Assembly (NCBI RefSeq): GCF_041296385.1
Contig: NC_091014.1
Location: 14,917,578-14,981,577 of the forward strand
Origin: Aphelocoma coerulescens
Lineage: Eukaryota > Chordata > Aves > Passeriformes > Corvidae
Reading direction: 5' to 3'
Length of the DNA: 64,000 bases
A model generated the notes under the pieces. The model saw only the letters and a list, made by a program, of their open reading frames with translations. It made no database searches and was not told the DNA's origin. Position 1 is the first letter of the stretch, and each line of letters begins with the position of its first letter. The translations under genes and the position numbers were made by a program. Shown here piece after piece: positions 47,170-61,111 of this stretch.

Positions 47170-50100
47170 GTAAGAGTTTCTCAGAGGGAGACACCAAGCC
47201 CCACCAACCAAGTTTCCCTTAGGCAGTTTCAGCTCCTCCATCCATTGCTAACTGCGCTACTCCAGTCACCTTCCAGCATCCACTGGACTTGGTGTGAAAG
47301 CTGTGAGGGAGTCCTGTGCCTCTCTCAGGGTGCTGCTTATGTTTCATCATCCTAGATAATTATGCTTCTTTAAAAAAGATCAGCCCATATAAAAGAAATG
47401 TTACATGTTTCCCTGGTCTTCTAACATTACTCCAGGCTCAGGCCACAAAGCCATTCACCTGCTCCATTTCTGCCCCAGCAACTCTTCTGTGGACCACCTT
47501 TGGCTGCCAGCAGGGAGGGCAGATACCCCACCCTGCAGGGTCTGCTTGTGAAAGATGGAGGAATTTAATTAACAACCACAACCTGCACTGGGCAGCCAGT
47601 GGGTGTGAACCTGCCATGTCCCTCCAGAGAAGAGAACAGCCCAGGCAGGTGACACACACCAGTCCCGGCTGGTGACACTCTGTGCCTTGTACAAAGTGTG
47701 ACGGGCAAAAGACTCATCAGCCCAGCCCTTAGCAAGTCACCAGAGAGAGGTGGAGTCAAATCCCTATTGAGAGGAGTGAAATGCAGCTGCTTGGAGTGTG
47801 GTCTGTACTCTCCCATGGGGGACAGCGAGGCTGCAGCTCCTGCAGTAGCAGCAGTAGAAAAAATTTGCCACTTTGTTCCTTGGGCATTCCTTATGAAGAC
47901 AAGATATCAGATATTTCTCTTCACATCAGATGCAAAGAATTTTGTTTCTGCTCTTGTTTTTTCACCACCAAAAGGAAAACAAACCAAACAAACAAACAAA
48001 CAAAAAAATAAAAAGGAAATGGGAAAAGATAGGCTTTGTTTGGGACCACATTGCTTGGGGTTTTTAGGGATTTTTTAAATTTTGGCCACTGACCCATAAA
48101 TTGATTTTTCCTATAGGTTCTATGTACTCCTGAGGGCTATGCATCAGCACCCACCCATCACCTGGATAATGAGATCAACTGCTTAATTTAATCAAATTGA
48201 CAGAAACACATTCAGACAAAATGGGAGGAGGCTTTGCGTGGGGATGCATTACTAAACCTCTCTCCTGCTTCGTTCCTGCTGCAATCCACTGCTCCATTTG
48301 TAATTCTGTAGCTCATGTCCCCACACCCGCCTTGCACTTCCTCTCAGCTTCTCACTAACCATTTTTTCCTTGGTTTCTTTCCTTCTCCCTGGGAGCCTAG
48401 GAGGCTTTAGCAGCCTGCCCAGCTCCACCTCCTTTTCTGCTTGCTGCTTGCTCTCCCTCCTCCCCCTCATCTCCAGGCTTCTCAAAAGCTCAAGGCTTCT
48501 GCTTCCAGCATTTAGATTTCCTTTTCTTCCTCTTACCAGCTTCTCTCTCCATTGGGCATTAAAGCAGGCCCTCCACCTCTTTCTTAAGAGCAAGAGCTGC
48601 TTTTTCATTTTTGCCTACATCTCCCTCACCTTTAACAGCCAGGTGTATCCTTTGCTCATTGAGATTTTCTTCCTGTTTTTTTCCTTTGTGTTCTTGTCTT
48701 TGGGGGAGGTGCTACCCTGCTTTCCTTTTACATCACCTTATTTACCTTCTTTTCTCCAATTAAAATTATCACATTTGCAACAACAACTGTGAGTAAGCAC
48801 TCAGACCCACATTTTTTCCTTGCTCTCTTCTTCTGCAAGGTCCATTGATACCTCAAAAATTAATTAATACTTTTTCTCCTTCCCCTTTTCTCCACATCTA
48901 TTACAATTACTCTAAAATCTCTGTCATTGCCAATTTTAACCTGGGTTTTATTTCTGGCTCCTCCACCGCCTTCTCCGTGCTCAAACAAAGGCCGTCCCAT
49001 GATTGCAGTAATACTTCTGTAAATTCCTGGTAATTATCCTGTTTACTCATCCTTGCTGCTCAGGCAGTGTTTCCTTCTTGTTCAGAATAATTATACATCT
49101 TTCTCCCCAAATGCTCATCTCCCATCTTTGACCACAGCTTTTTGCCTTTCATGTCATGATCATAGCTGCTGCCCTCGTCTGCAGAGCAGTCCCCATTGCT
49201 CTGCGTGCTGCAGCTGCCTGCCAAAGCACTCAGCCCTGGCACAGAGATGTGCTCAGGGGTCCAAGGATCCCTTTTTGGTATTACGATGCATTTGTAGGCA
49301 ATCTAGCATAAACACAGGGAAAACTGCTTATATTTGCAGAGAGGGATGTATAGTTAAATCTCTTTTATCATACCACCTTCTCTTCCATATGTAAATTCAG
49401 ATAAATGCAGTTTATGGGTTCTTAATTAATACTGAGGTTGAATTTTTGTAGTTTCCCCTTTAGGAATTCATCTGGAATATAAATCTTCAGATATCAGAAA
49501 GGGAGTGTTAGTTTATATCTCACATCCTTTTATAAACATGGCTTTCACACTGCTTCCTCCAGCTCTCCCAAAGCAGGATACAATACACAGGCTCTGTAAC
49601 ACCAGCAGCCTTAAAGGAGAGCATGGTTGTTTTTAACCTTGGAAACCAGAGTCAGACTTGCTGCAGAGGAGGCAGGGTAGGAGTACCTCCAATGCTTCAG
49701 GAAGGGCTCCTTCCCATCTGTGGAGGTGCTCTGGCCTCATCCTGCATCCTTGGGGACCACAGGTCAAGGTGCAAAGGAAGAGCAGGTCTTGTACAGCCAC
49801 AGCATCTGGACCCTTTAGGGAGAGTGAGCTGGCACAATCCACAGCCCAGGCTCCCCAAGAGCTCTGGGGGAAGCTGGAGACAAAACCTTCTTAGCTGCCA
49901 TACAGTCTTGTGAAGAGAACACAGAAAAAACTGGCAATTACATATAAAAATTAATTTCTAACCTGGAAATACCAAAGCTAAGAACATTTTTTTATCTTCC
50001 ACTAGTAGCAGATGCACCCAGACATGACAATGCTTCAAGAAACTAGCTGCCACCTCTGAGAGCCGTGGAAATACTAGTAGTAATTAAAAATGTATTTTAA

Positions 50101-52655
50101 CTGTGTCTTTGCAATTTATAGCTGAATTGCTTTTGAAATGTGGAATGAACAACAATAAATGCAGGTTTCCCTGCTGGGAAAAGGTCTCTTCATCAAGGGA
50201 TGATGAGCACATTTGATGTTTCAGATTTCTCCTTTTAAAATGCCCAGTTGGGAAATTTGTCCATATTGCTTTGTAAAACCAAAATAGTTCATCCACTTCA
50301 GGTAGAATTAAGCTAAACATGTACTTGAGTATGAGAATAAAATCTAATTTGGAACAAATATATCTCTCTAACCTTTACAGTAATTATAAAGAATGAAAAT
50401 AGATGGTAATTAATCTTAATAGTTTAGCCTGCAAAACAGAATCATTACATATCAGAATTTTAAAATATGCATTTTGAAAGCTTATGCATATGCTTACAAA
50501 AGTACCCACTATCCTTGAGACGCTGACTATCCCCTCTCCCCTCTGGAGCTGCCTGAATACTCTGTGTGCCTTGCACCCACTTCACTAGGGTGCCAGTGTT
50601 TTTATCTCGACTGGAACAACGTATCAGTGCTCCTCCAGGGACCTCTTACAAGACAGAGGTCTTGATAACTCCCATAATTCACTATTTCCCAGCCTCTCTT
50701 TATGCTATTTTACTACCACTTCAGCATAGAAAATGAAGCCTGCTGACATCCTGTGTGAAGGAAACACTGCTGATCAACACGTCAAGAAAGACAAGAGCTA
50801 CGCAGGTGCTTAAGGCAGCCTCTTGGGGTTTAAGTTATGCTGTATTGCTGGAATTAAAAAAAAATAAAAAAAGGCAAAAATAATCAACAAATCATGCAAA
50901 TCTAATCTAGAGTGAAATGCAAACCAGTCTTAGATTTTGTGCATTTAAATTAGGAGGAGAGACCCCACTCCCCTACAATGGTTCTTGCATTTGAAAGTAT
51001 TGCTGGAACACCTGCCTTGTGGCACAGTAAGCACCAGAGCCACAAAACCCTGCTGACTCCCAACAGCAAACATACACACTGGAGCTGTAAAACCAAAAGC
51101 CACAGCCCTAATGAGCCAGAGGAAGTGAGCACAAAGAAGAAAGGCATCACCAGCATCCCAGACCCCTGCAATGCCGAACAATGCTGTCTTTGTTATGAGT
51201 CGCTGTTTCATCCCTCCTTCCACTGAATTCAGAGGGATTTTCATCACTGATTTCAGGAGAAGAACAGAGTTCTGTGCAGAGCAGAACCAAAATTGTCCTC
51301 CTTCTTGCCCAGAGACCACTGCTGTGTTGTGGTTAAGATAACAATTAGAACCTGAAGACGATGAAATACTTGCAAAAGTGTGCTCAAATCTAGCTCTTGT
51401 CTCCAGAAGCAGACAATTTGCTTATGCAGGAGAAGCACAATATGCCAGGTGGAAAAAAAAAACAACCCAGATCCTGAAAATCTTGTGCTTGATTTAAAAC
51501 ATATAAAAACTAGTATTGTCTTCTATTTTAAGAGGCAGGAATTCACATGCTCCACAGTTGTAATGGCATGCACTTTCCCCCTCTCTTTTAATGAAGATTT
51601 AGTCTCAAGTAATAATAGAACTCTTGCTGCTACAATGTGAAAAGAAATATTTTGAAGTGCATGGTGGTATTATCAGAGGTAGCAACATGACAACCATCCA
51701 CACAGACCTGCTCACTGAAGTTGCTCTGTGGTTCACCGAAAATTGATTTCCTTGGGTAACCAGAGTTCCTTGTGAGACTTCAAGGAAAGTCTTCCCTCTC
51801 TCACCAGTCCCTCACCACATTTTAGAGTTTGTCAGTATATCACAATTTGAGTTTTGAGTTTCTGAGCTGAACCAATAATAAAAAAATAACCCTCTATTTT
51901 TACTAAAATGAGCAAGAATTTCTCCTGGAAAGAAATGCAAGCCCTATTTCCAAGAATTGCACTCTTTTCCAGAAGAAGGAAAAGACTGATAGGGACTTGC
52001 TCCAAGGAGTCTTATCCTTTGCACATCTAATGAAAGGATAAAATACTAAAAATACTTCATACTAGAGCTGAATTCATGTGAGGTATTTGTTGCCAAGAAT
52101 ACTCAGACTGTGTGCATCCCTTTTATTGTTCTTGGCACAAAGGGCACTTCCATTCTATTTCTATTGTTATTTGAGCAGTCTGAAACAAGACATAAAGTAA
52201 TACCAAGTCTATCTCTATGTTAATTCTCCCCAGCAATGCTGTTGCCATAGCAAGGTTATACATGGATTTCAGTGGGCACACACAAATTGGAATCTATTGG
52301 CTTTTTAAGTCAGTTCAGCATGTTTACAAGTCCCGTGTCTGCCTTCTGGATTCCCTGCAAACTTCAGGAATTTCACAATCTCATTTTTCTGCATAATCGG
52401 AATGTTTTTCTGATGGTATAAGAAAATAAGGTATTCATTCACTACTTACTTTCTAGTAGAGAAAAAATGAAAATTACAACACCTAACATGTTGTCAGATG
52501 TGCAAAAAAATCCCAAACCTGATTTTTTTTACCCATTTGTAGCATTAATTTCTTAAAACAGTATGTTATTTTCAGATACTAGGTGCCCCATGATTTGTAA
52601 TTGAGATACTTGATTAAGGAAGTGCTACATTCACCACAAATCAAATCTGTCTTTA
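47170..52655. other. Unique sequence including a pyrimidine-rich block
   Basis: No repeats other than simple tracts are recognised. From about 48245 to 48790 the plus strand is strikingly C+T-rich and supports a 140-codon plus-strand frame of Leu/Phe/Ser/Pro, judged compositional. AT-rich DNA dominates after about 49,900. Confidence 0.55.
47976..48015. repeat. (AAAC)n microsatellite
   Basis: About six AAAC units run from 47981 and end in A-rich sequence. Confidence 0.85.
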
Positions 52656-52674
52656 TACACACACACATATATAT
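52656..52674. repeat. Compound (AC)n(AT)n microsatellite
   Basis: Six or so AC dinucleotides pass directly into AT dinucleotides. Short and probably stable. Confidence 0.85.
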
Positions 52675-52679
52675 CTACA

Positions 52680-54377
52680 GCTATTCATCACCAACTATTT
52701 GAGTCAAAACATTTCACACATTACAAGGATTCTACAATGCATTTTGTTTGTGTGCTGGTATGTGAAGTATATACTGAAGATTTTTAGGCTTTCAGTATGT
52801 GAAAAATTTCAACTTTAAAAATTTTTAGAGTGGGCTTTTATCCAGCTTGTAATGCTTTATAATTAAAAGCTGAAAATATCAAAATAGCAAATGGAAGAGT
52901 ATACATGGTTAGATTTGAGATGACTGTATACTTAAAAATAAAATCTTGATAAGCTCCTAAAATACTTTTAGGCAATGTGTACTACTGATGTTTCAACTAT
53001 AGTGGACTGTGAAAATCTTCATGAAGTAATATTTACTAAAAGGTGTTGGGGTTTGTACTCTAGTTCATAAAACAAGAAATTCATTCTCGTTCACCCTTGT
53101 GTCCAAGCCTCCCACAGCACAATGATTCATTTTCTCTGAAGTTAAGAAAACAGAAGAATTCTCTCGAGAACAAAACCAAACATAAATTCTGAAGAGAAAT
53201 CCTGTTTCTTTGGAACCTAAGTCTGCAGAGAAAGAACACTATATATTAGAGGTGAGTGGGAGAGCAGTGGCTGGTCCCTTCTTCTCCAAGATTTATGGAG
53301 GATATAAACATGGACATGCCATAAATTAAACAAGGTGAGTTTTCACTCCCAGTTTCTGTCATTTTTTTTCTTTTAGATTGGAAACCCTTTTCTCATCTTG
53401 CTAAGGGATTCCTGAAATGCAGATCACCCCAGTGTCTGAGTGCCAAATACAATATTGTCTCATAGCATTTTCGTCACTGGAGCCTGCCTTTCACCACCCT
53501 GAGCACTGGCACATACTGTATTGCTGTGGTTGTTTCCCTGTGGATTTCTTTTCTTTGTTCCAAGTTATTGCATCTAAAACAATATCCTTGAAGGGTAAAT
53601 GTGGCTTTGTCACACCTAGTAATGACTTCCCAGTAAGGCATTACACAGGCAAAGGCCAGCGACCAAGGACACCTTATCTCCGGTGCTGAGGAATTTGGCC
53701 TTGAACAGAGGGAGATGATGTGAAGCAGCAGCAGCAGCAGTGGGGATCAGACCGCAGAGATGGACAAGGACTGGGAATCAAAAGAGAAAAGAATTGTGTT
53801 CTTTGAGCCCACCATTGCATAAATCCATCATGTCTCTATTTTGTTTAAACTGTCTGAGAAATGCAGTCAAGTGTTTGCATGATAAATGGGGAAGCACTGC
53901 TGTAGCTGCAAACCCTTCCTCACCACCTCCTTGCCACACCCCCAAACCTCAGAGCTTGTGCAGTGACCACAGTGGCTTCCCCATGTTTAGCTCAGAGATG
54001 CAATCAGTACTCAATCAGGTGAACATCTCACACCTCCTTCCTGAGTCACTGTCACTTGTGTGCAGACAGAAGGCAGTGCATCTCACTGAGAGCCCCTGAA
54101 TTATTGCAAGTGTGGAAAAGGAAAAGGCGTATACAGCACAAGAAACTGGGTAACTACAGACAACTAAGGAGGATGCAAGAGCAATGAATCATTCAGTGAT
54201 ACATCTTTTGAAGAAAGGTCTTTAGGAGTGTGGCAACACCCAGAAAACCTCCTGAACAAATACCAGTACTGCCTTGGCTGGAAGGAGTCTGGCAACTGAA
54301 GAACTCAAGACATAGAGACATAAGTGTCAAACCTTGTGGAAACAGACCCACAGGCTACATTTGATTTTCTCTTTCAG
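52680..54377. other. AT-rich unique sequence
   Basis: No repeat or gene is recognised. A strong T-rich acceptor (TTTTTTTTCTTTTAG ending near 53377) is followed by early stops in the frames checked. GTGAGT donors at about 53251 and 53335 have only very short or stop-containing partner exons, so no exon is called. Confidence 0.55.
53724..53740. repeat. (AGC)n trinucleotide repeat
   Basis: Between five and six AGC units in a non-coding context. Confidence 0.9.
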
Positions 54378-54465
54378 AACCTTTGGAAAGATGGCTCACC
54401 AAACTGCAGTTGCACACAATGAAATTGAAAAGGCCAAAATTTATGTATGGTACTGGACAGGATTT
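54378..54465 (+). other. Weak candidate exon with a Kozak-context ATG
   Basis: A good acceptor (GATTTTCTCTTTCAG, ending at 54377) is followed 13 bases later by ATG in a strong context (AAAGATGGC). A 25-codon frame (starting MAHQTAVAHNEIEK) ends at a TAG. A possible donor, GTATGG, lies inside the frame after about 18 codons. The peptide matches nothing I know. The short frame and weak donor make chance the more likely explanation. Confidence 0.12.
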
Positions 54466-56684
54466 TAGGAGAAAAGGAATAGGATGTGGGATATGTTGTC
54501 TATATTGTATTATGCATCCTATCACCACTGTCCAGATGGGGGACAGACAAGAGGAAAATATATATCCCAACAGCTGTTTCTAAAATCCCAGACAAAGTAA
54601 CAGCCTGGAAAAAAGTCTGGGATAGGAGGAAAAGCTGTTTTTCTGGGGGTGCTTTGTCACCCCAGTATAAACATGTTGGGTTTGGGTAATAAGCAAGGGA
54701 ATAGATTTAAGGTGAAACCAAAGGGAACTGGAATTGGCAGTTTATATCAGGAGGGGCTTCGGAGTGGCCACCATCACGGAAGGCTCTGGGGAGCAGACAG
54801 GGGTGCTGGGTGGCAACCCAATAATCCAACTTTAAAGCAAATTCTGAGGGTTTGCCCTGCACAAGGCAGACAGAGCAATGATTGAACTGGAGCCTCCAGC
54901 TAAGAAAAAAGGATCCCAAGTGTGAGATACCAAACTACTAAAAATGTCCCTGGTTGTTAAGGGTTTGGGATTTAGAGTTGCATTTACTCAATAATTTTGC
55001 TTCCAATCTTGACGCTAGATGCCATGACTTCAGCTGACACTGAAAGTGAGGTCAGCAAAGATGCAAAATATTCAAGCCTGCTCTGTTAAGAAGTAATTTA
55101 TCCTATAAAGCTGTGTATCCGTGCCATGAGGTACTTCAAGTTTGCTTGTCAAGTCTAGGGTGGGAGCACATTTGGTTGAGTTCAAAGGGGAAAATCCTTC
55201 AAGTATTCTGCACCCAGCACACTTCTGGATAGAGGCAGACAGCAGAGGCCCATGGCAATGGACAAAGAGCTGGGCAAATCCCTGAGCACCTCACCAGGCT
55301 ACCTCTGAGTCCTCAGAGGATTTTTGTAGCAATGCCTCATACCTTCTGCACAAGACTGAGATGGGAAAAAGTTAATATCCAGAGATCAAAACATTTATGT
55401 ATGAGTGCAAAATTTTGACAACTAAACTGAGTATATCCATAGCTCCCAGTATCTAACTTTGTAGGCCAGACTGGGAATTACGTCACTGCAATGTTTTTAA
55501 GTCCTGCTTTAGTTAAGGCTCTCCAGCAGTGCTCAGAAACTCAGCGTATTCCAACAACTATCTCCAAATCTTTTGGATTATTAGAAACTATACCTAAGCA
55601 ACAGGGCTCCAGTTTTTCTTGTAGGAGATATTATGGGAGGCAAGAACTGAAAAGTCTGTGGGAAGCCACACATGAGCACATAATCTACTGATAACACAGC
55701 CTTCCAGCTGTTCTCACATCAGATTAGATGGCGGGTTTTGGTCTTTCTGGTCTGTGAACTATCAACGCATCAAAACTTCCTCACAGGATGCCCTACACCC
55801 AGTGCTTTATGGATGCAAGCCCAGAGAGGTGTGAGTCCTGAGGAAATACTTGCCTATTCTGCCAGAGGCAGAAAAACAACCAAACAAAAAGATGGACTGA
55901 GTAGAAAAGCAAAAATTGTTGCTCTTTATTTCTGATTGTTGTATCCTCAGACCATCTAGGTATATTCAAAGGTACTTGGTTTATTACGGAATTGTACTCC
56001 TTTGGTTATTTGTTCTGCTGCTCAGTGCTTTTCTCTTGAGAATGTCTTTCTAGAATCTGTCCCTAGAAAACAGTGAGCTATTTTTATCTCTGAGCTAGAC
56101 AAAATAACTCTGCTGGGGGAAAATGAGGATGGCTGAGAGGCCACTTAACAGAAGGCAGGAGAGATGGGGCTCACATTGCACACTTGGACAGGCTGTGAGC
56201 TCTGTTGTGCTTACAGGTACCAGCCTGGGGAAAGACTGGGTTATGGCAGGCATCTTGAAAATACTCTGCACCAGTGGCTGCCGAGGGGATAATTCACTGG
56301 CCGTGACCGTGGTCTACAAAAACAGCAAAGGGGAGACTGACCTGGGCAGGGATGGGGACACTGGGGCTTCCCAAATAAACAAGAATTGCTATTTTATCCT
56401 TTCCCATTCTTTGAAAGCACAAAAATTAGACTAGCAGAAAATGGTTGCCACTAGTAACAAGGTGTTTTAACATGCTGGTGGTTTCAATAGCAGTGAGAGC
56501 TGTTTGAGCACAGTTTTATGGGGACATATATTCTGTTTGGAACACAGCCACAGCCCTAGCATCAGTTCTGTGGGATTTGGAAAGACAAAAGGAAAGCCCC
56601 TGCCTTCAATCACTTTGTGAGACCATTTACATTTATCACCTCCTCCCCCGTTGTGAGCTCTATCTCACCAGGAAGAGGAAGTGC

Positions 56685-56705
56685 GAAGGAAGGAAGGAAG
56701 AGGAG
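56685..56705. repeat. (GGAA)n short tract
   Basis: Four to five GGAA/GAAG units in a purine-rich patch. Confidence 0.85.
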
Positions 56706-58857
56706 GCTGAAACAGCAAGGGGTGGATGGTCAAGGAATGGTGCTGTGGTCACTCACAGATATACAGCACCAGAGCTGGTCCCCAGCACACACCTGAGGCT
56801 GGAAGCTGGTCCACTGATGTTGTTTCCCTGATGCCGGGAAGAGGACCAAAGCCATGTCCCTTGATGTGTCCTTGCATGGCTCTTCAGTGAAGGCCAGGGG
56901 CCCCAAAGGAGTGCCAGCAAAAGTGTGTCCCTCCAAACTGTTCAGGTGCTAAACAGGCAGGGTGATTTGCTCCCACCAAAGATTGATTTGAGCTGTCTGC
57001 ATTGGTGACACCTCAGCCATGCCAGCCTCAGGAATTTGCCTGGATCTTCAAGAGCAAGGCCATAACCTTCCCAGTTTAATGAGGCACCATTCAGCAGCTG
57101 GCAGCCTCCTGGTACCGCCACTGGGTGATGCTGCTTCTGGGTACACTGACAGCCCTCTTGAAGCGCAGTTAATGGGTTGCATTAGTTTCTCGGTTGCAAA
57201 CCCACTGCTCTTCTGGGATGCTGATGTCCTCAGAAGAGAACAGTAAGAAAGGGAAAATAATAGAGAAGAATAGCAAAGGCTGGGGAAAGCAAGAGAAGTC
57301 AGGGTTTCCAAGAAAGAAGATGAGGTAGGTGACTGAGAAGGAACAAAATAGTCACAAGGAACTGAGTGCTGGCAGTTGCAAGGAAATCTGAAAATGCAGC
57401 AGGTCTCTTGTACAGCAGGAGACATATTTGGGATGTTGCAGTATTAGTAACCACATGCTGAAGTAGGTCACTACATGAACAGCAGTCACTGCCTTTGGGC
57501 CCAACTCTGCTATTTGCAGTAGCACAAGGAGCAGGCACCAGCGAATAAGAGGGTGCAACACACTGTCAAAACTATCACACCCTCAGATGCTGTCCTGATC
57601 TCCAAGATCAGCCAGCCCTTTCTCTGGCCTGCACTGTTCGTCTGTTCTGGGTCTGAGTTTGTGCTCAAGCCCAGCACCATCTACCACCCACGCTGGTTTG
57701 TGAATGCTGAACTCAAGACCTGCCTGGAGTGGTGAAAGCTTAAATACTTGCATTATGCTATCACATGCTTCTAAATTTTCCTTTACCTAGTCAAGACAGA
57801 CTGACATCAGCGGGATTGAATTAGTGGTCCACCAGGAGATACCTTGAAACTTGGGTCTTCCTAAGCACAGCTCAGATGATTTAAGTCTAAACTGCAACTA
57901 CCAAGATGAAAAGAAAATGGATGGATAATATGACTGAAACTCTTTAACATGTCCTCAAATTCATGTTTCAGCTAGCCCTAAAATAATCGTTGGTGTGTGT
58001 GATGGGATTTCTGTGCACAAGACGCCTAGAGCCAGGAATGGGATGTACTCTGGGCTTTGCAAACCCACACAGTTTACAATGAATTTTCATAAGCAATCCC
58101 AACTTTCATGGGAGTAGTAGAAGACTGCTTTGCTACCAAAGATCATCTGCACCTCCCCACAGGTTCTAACAACCTGGGGAATCCTGATCTGACCTCATTT
58201 CAGTTTTTCAAAACTGTGCATTAGAGAAAGGCAAATTGTGTCTCCCTACATTGTTCCTGTGTCCCCTACACATGTATCTGTTTCCTCTCCCTTTCCTATA
58301 GCCTTACTTCTCATCATTAAAAAAAAAACCAAACCACACACCCATTCTCAAACCCTATAACCATGTCAACAAGACCTCTAATATAGATGTTTTAATACAT
58401 GCAGCAACTCCCTTCTGCTCATGTAATTCTATTCTGGGAAGCTGTCTAACTTTCATCTTCATGGGCAGGGTTTGCCAGTTGCAGTTCTAACAGGAACCCC
58501 CTTTAAGTGGAAACAAGCTCCGATGTTCGGCTCCCATAGCAGCAAAAAGCTGCTTCCCTGCATGACTCTCTCATCTCCTGGGGTGCCTGCTGCCCAGACA
58601 GATTCCAGACAGCTGTCTCCAGCCTGCTGCTCCTGTTCACAGGCAGGCTCTGGCTCACTCCCAAGCCTTGTCTTCTCTGACCCACGACTGCCAACTCTGG
58701 AATTTTATTGCCAGGATCATGGTATTTGTTGTTTTTCTTACTGTCCCCATTCCTAGACTGAGAAAACTTATTTATCATGCAAAATTAAAATGAGATTCTG
58801 TTCTTCCTGAAGGTAAAAAAAATCTTGAAAAGCATGATGTTTTGTGACTTGTAAAAG

Positions 58858-58883
58858 TTGTATATATATATGTATGTATGTAA
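58858..58883. repeat. (TA)n(TATG)n microsatellite
   Basis: Five TA dinucleotides pass into about three TATG/TGTA tetranucleotides. Confidence 0.85.
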
Positions 58884-60358
58884 TTTTTAAATGTTACGAT
58901 TTTTTGTAAGCCAATCTTATGATGGGGAAAAGTGAGCAAAATGATTTACATGTTAATTAGCAACACTGCTGACATGAAATATTACTTCCTTGTCTGACAC
59001 TCCAGATATTCTGTAGCATTTCAGTGAGGCATAAGCCACAATTCTGATGTGGTGGTCTTTTACATTCTGTGCTCAAGAAAAAAATCCTACACAATGTAGG
59101 AGGGCAACAGCCTTGCAGATCCGGGTTTCAGGCCACCTTCTCTCAGGAAAGGAGTGCCTTGGGAGAGGGGGAATGCTAAGCATCAGTAGGAAGGACGCAG
59201 CAATCCTAATATCCTATCATGTGTACCAGAGCCGTGCCCAACACAAAGACCCTCCTGCCCAGATAGTGCCCGGCTGACCTGTTCACATGTTTCATGATTC
59301 CTTTAGGTAGGTACTTAGCCCTGCACTAGACACTGCTAGCAGGGAAACCATGGAGAAAATAATTGAAAATAAATTATTTCCAGAGCTCATTGATATATTG
59401 TTCTGCATTTAAAAGCACCAAGTTACTCAAATAATGCAAAAAAAATCTGAGTGGCTTTCACCTCCATTCTTTCCTACTTTTGCCAAAAAATGGAAGTTTT
59501 CAAACATTTAGTTTAATGAAAGACTGTTTGCAAAAATAAAAGATGTTTTGATAAAAATGTCAACAAAATAAATCATGCAAAAACAACTGGCTGCTTTGTG
59601 CTTTTCTTTTAAATGGGACATTTTTCATTAAGACAAACTTATTTTTCAAGATCATTTCAGGCAGCTCTCCAAATTCCATGAGGTTTTGTTTCATTCAAAT
59701 TGTTTCAAGTAGCCCATGATCCCTGCAATTATGAATTTTTTTTTTTTTATAGGAAAGGGATTTTTACATACTGTGGAAATATGGAAGAGGAAGCTAGACA
59801 TGAGTAAACAATGATAAAAGTATTCAGCCAAATCAGAAGGATGCAAACACCAGGGGATTATTAAGACACCTGGTTTGATAGAAAGGTTTCCATTAGATAC
59901 TGGACAATGAGTTGAAATTTATGTGCAGATAGAAGTAATTTATGCACATTTGTTACACAAAAGATCATTATTTATTGCTAATAAATGAGCACATTTGATG
60001 TATCTAGTCAGTATTCAAATATTTAATGTGTTTTAAGAGCACCTAGGGTATAGTCTCTGTAGCACAACTCACTGCACTCAGGAATTCTGTCAAATTACAT
60101 GGAGCTGCAAAGAAAGGTTGGCTCATAAAACAAGGCAGTGCTAAAGTAGATGGAACAATTTTTAAAAATTGACAAAAATTTCCTCTACTTTCTCCTCTAC
60201 CTCTTTGCACTTGTCCAGAAATAAGTATTGGGATGTTTCTGTTCCGCAGCATTAATTTTACCATATGAGAGGATAAAAACCTCCAAATGACCTTATGGTC
60301 ACAATGTACAGATTTTACAATATCAAATATTAGCACCTTCTTTTTTACATTGTGGATT

Positions 60359-61005
60359 TCATAGAGTTATAGGATTGCTTGGGTTGGTAGGGACCTTAAA
60401 GGTCATCTAGTTCCAATCCCCCTACTATGGACAGGGACACCTTCCACTAGACCAGGTTGCTCAAAGCCCCATCCAACCTGTTACTGACCACAGCTCTCTG
60501 GCCACATCCATCTGGCCAATTCCTTATTCACCAAACAGTCCACCCTTCAAATTCACATCTCTCCAATTAAGAGGTAAGGATGTCATGTGGTACTGTGTTG
60601 AAAGCATTACAGAATTCTAGGCAGATGGCATTGGTTGGTCTTTCCTTGACCACTGCAGTCACTCCACCATAGCAGTCACAAGACTGGTCAGTCATGATTT
60701 GCCCTTAGTGACCTCTTGGATCAGCTCTTTGTCTTGCATGTGCCTTAACATTGCTTCCATGAGGATCTGCTCCATGTTCTTCACAGGCACAGAGGTAAGG
60801 CTCACCAGTCTGCAGTTCCCTGGGTCTTCCTTTCTCCCCTTTTTGAAAATAGGAGTGATGTTTCCTTCTTTCCAGTCTCCAAGGACTTGGCCTGACTGCC
60901 ATGACTTTTCAAATATGACAGAGTGGCTTGGCAATGACATCAGCCAGTTCCCTCAGGACCCTGGGATACATTTCAACACAGGAAAATTTGCCCCTAACCT
61001 TTTTT
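60359..61005 (-). mobile_element. CR1 LINE with internal deletion (minus strand)
   Basis: The plus strand starts TCATAGAGTTATAGG and GGGACCTTAAAGGTCATCTA, the reverse-complemented CR1 3' end. At about 60482 it jumps from the 3'UTR straight into ORF2. Reading minus from 60940 to 60692, an 82-codon frame is recognisable as CR1 reverse transcriptase: [20 protein letters not shown], then the VSLTSVPVK segment. These residues belong to the conserved finger region upstream of the catalytic YADD motif, which is absent. The ORF is dead. The missing middle is probably over 1 kb, so the copy is a full insertion with a deletion or two joined fragments. The upstream boundary near 61005 is approximate. 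Confidence 0.92.
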
Positions 61006-61111
61006 CTGATTAATTCTCTCCCTATTCCTTCTCTTTTTATAAGAAGTTAGGATGTCTTTAAAGGACCACTTTTTAAAATATCTTTTGTCTGTGCTTGCTT
61101 GTGGAGGATGC

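Larger units (their letters stand above)
54470..60358. other. Unique non-coding sequence
   Basis: No repeat families or genes are recognised in this 5.9-kb stretch apart from simple repeats listed separately. The segment 58,850-60,050 is notably AT-rich. Confidence 0.55.

Noticed and set aside
48370..48792. 140-codon plus-strand Leu/Phe/Ser-rich frame resembling a membrane protein
   Set aside because: It coincides exactly with the pyrimidine-rich block. Codons of C and T give these residues and few stops.
53250..53700. Cluster of GTGAGT donors and a T-rich acceptor
   Set aside because: Exons between them would be under 45 bases with stops in all frames, and the frame after the acceptor is interrupted before its first ATG.
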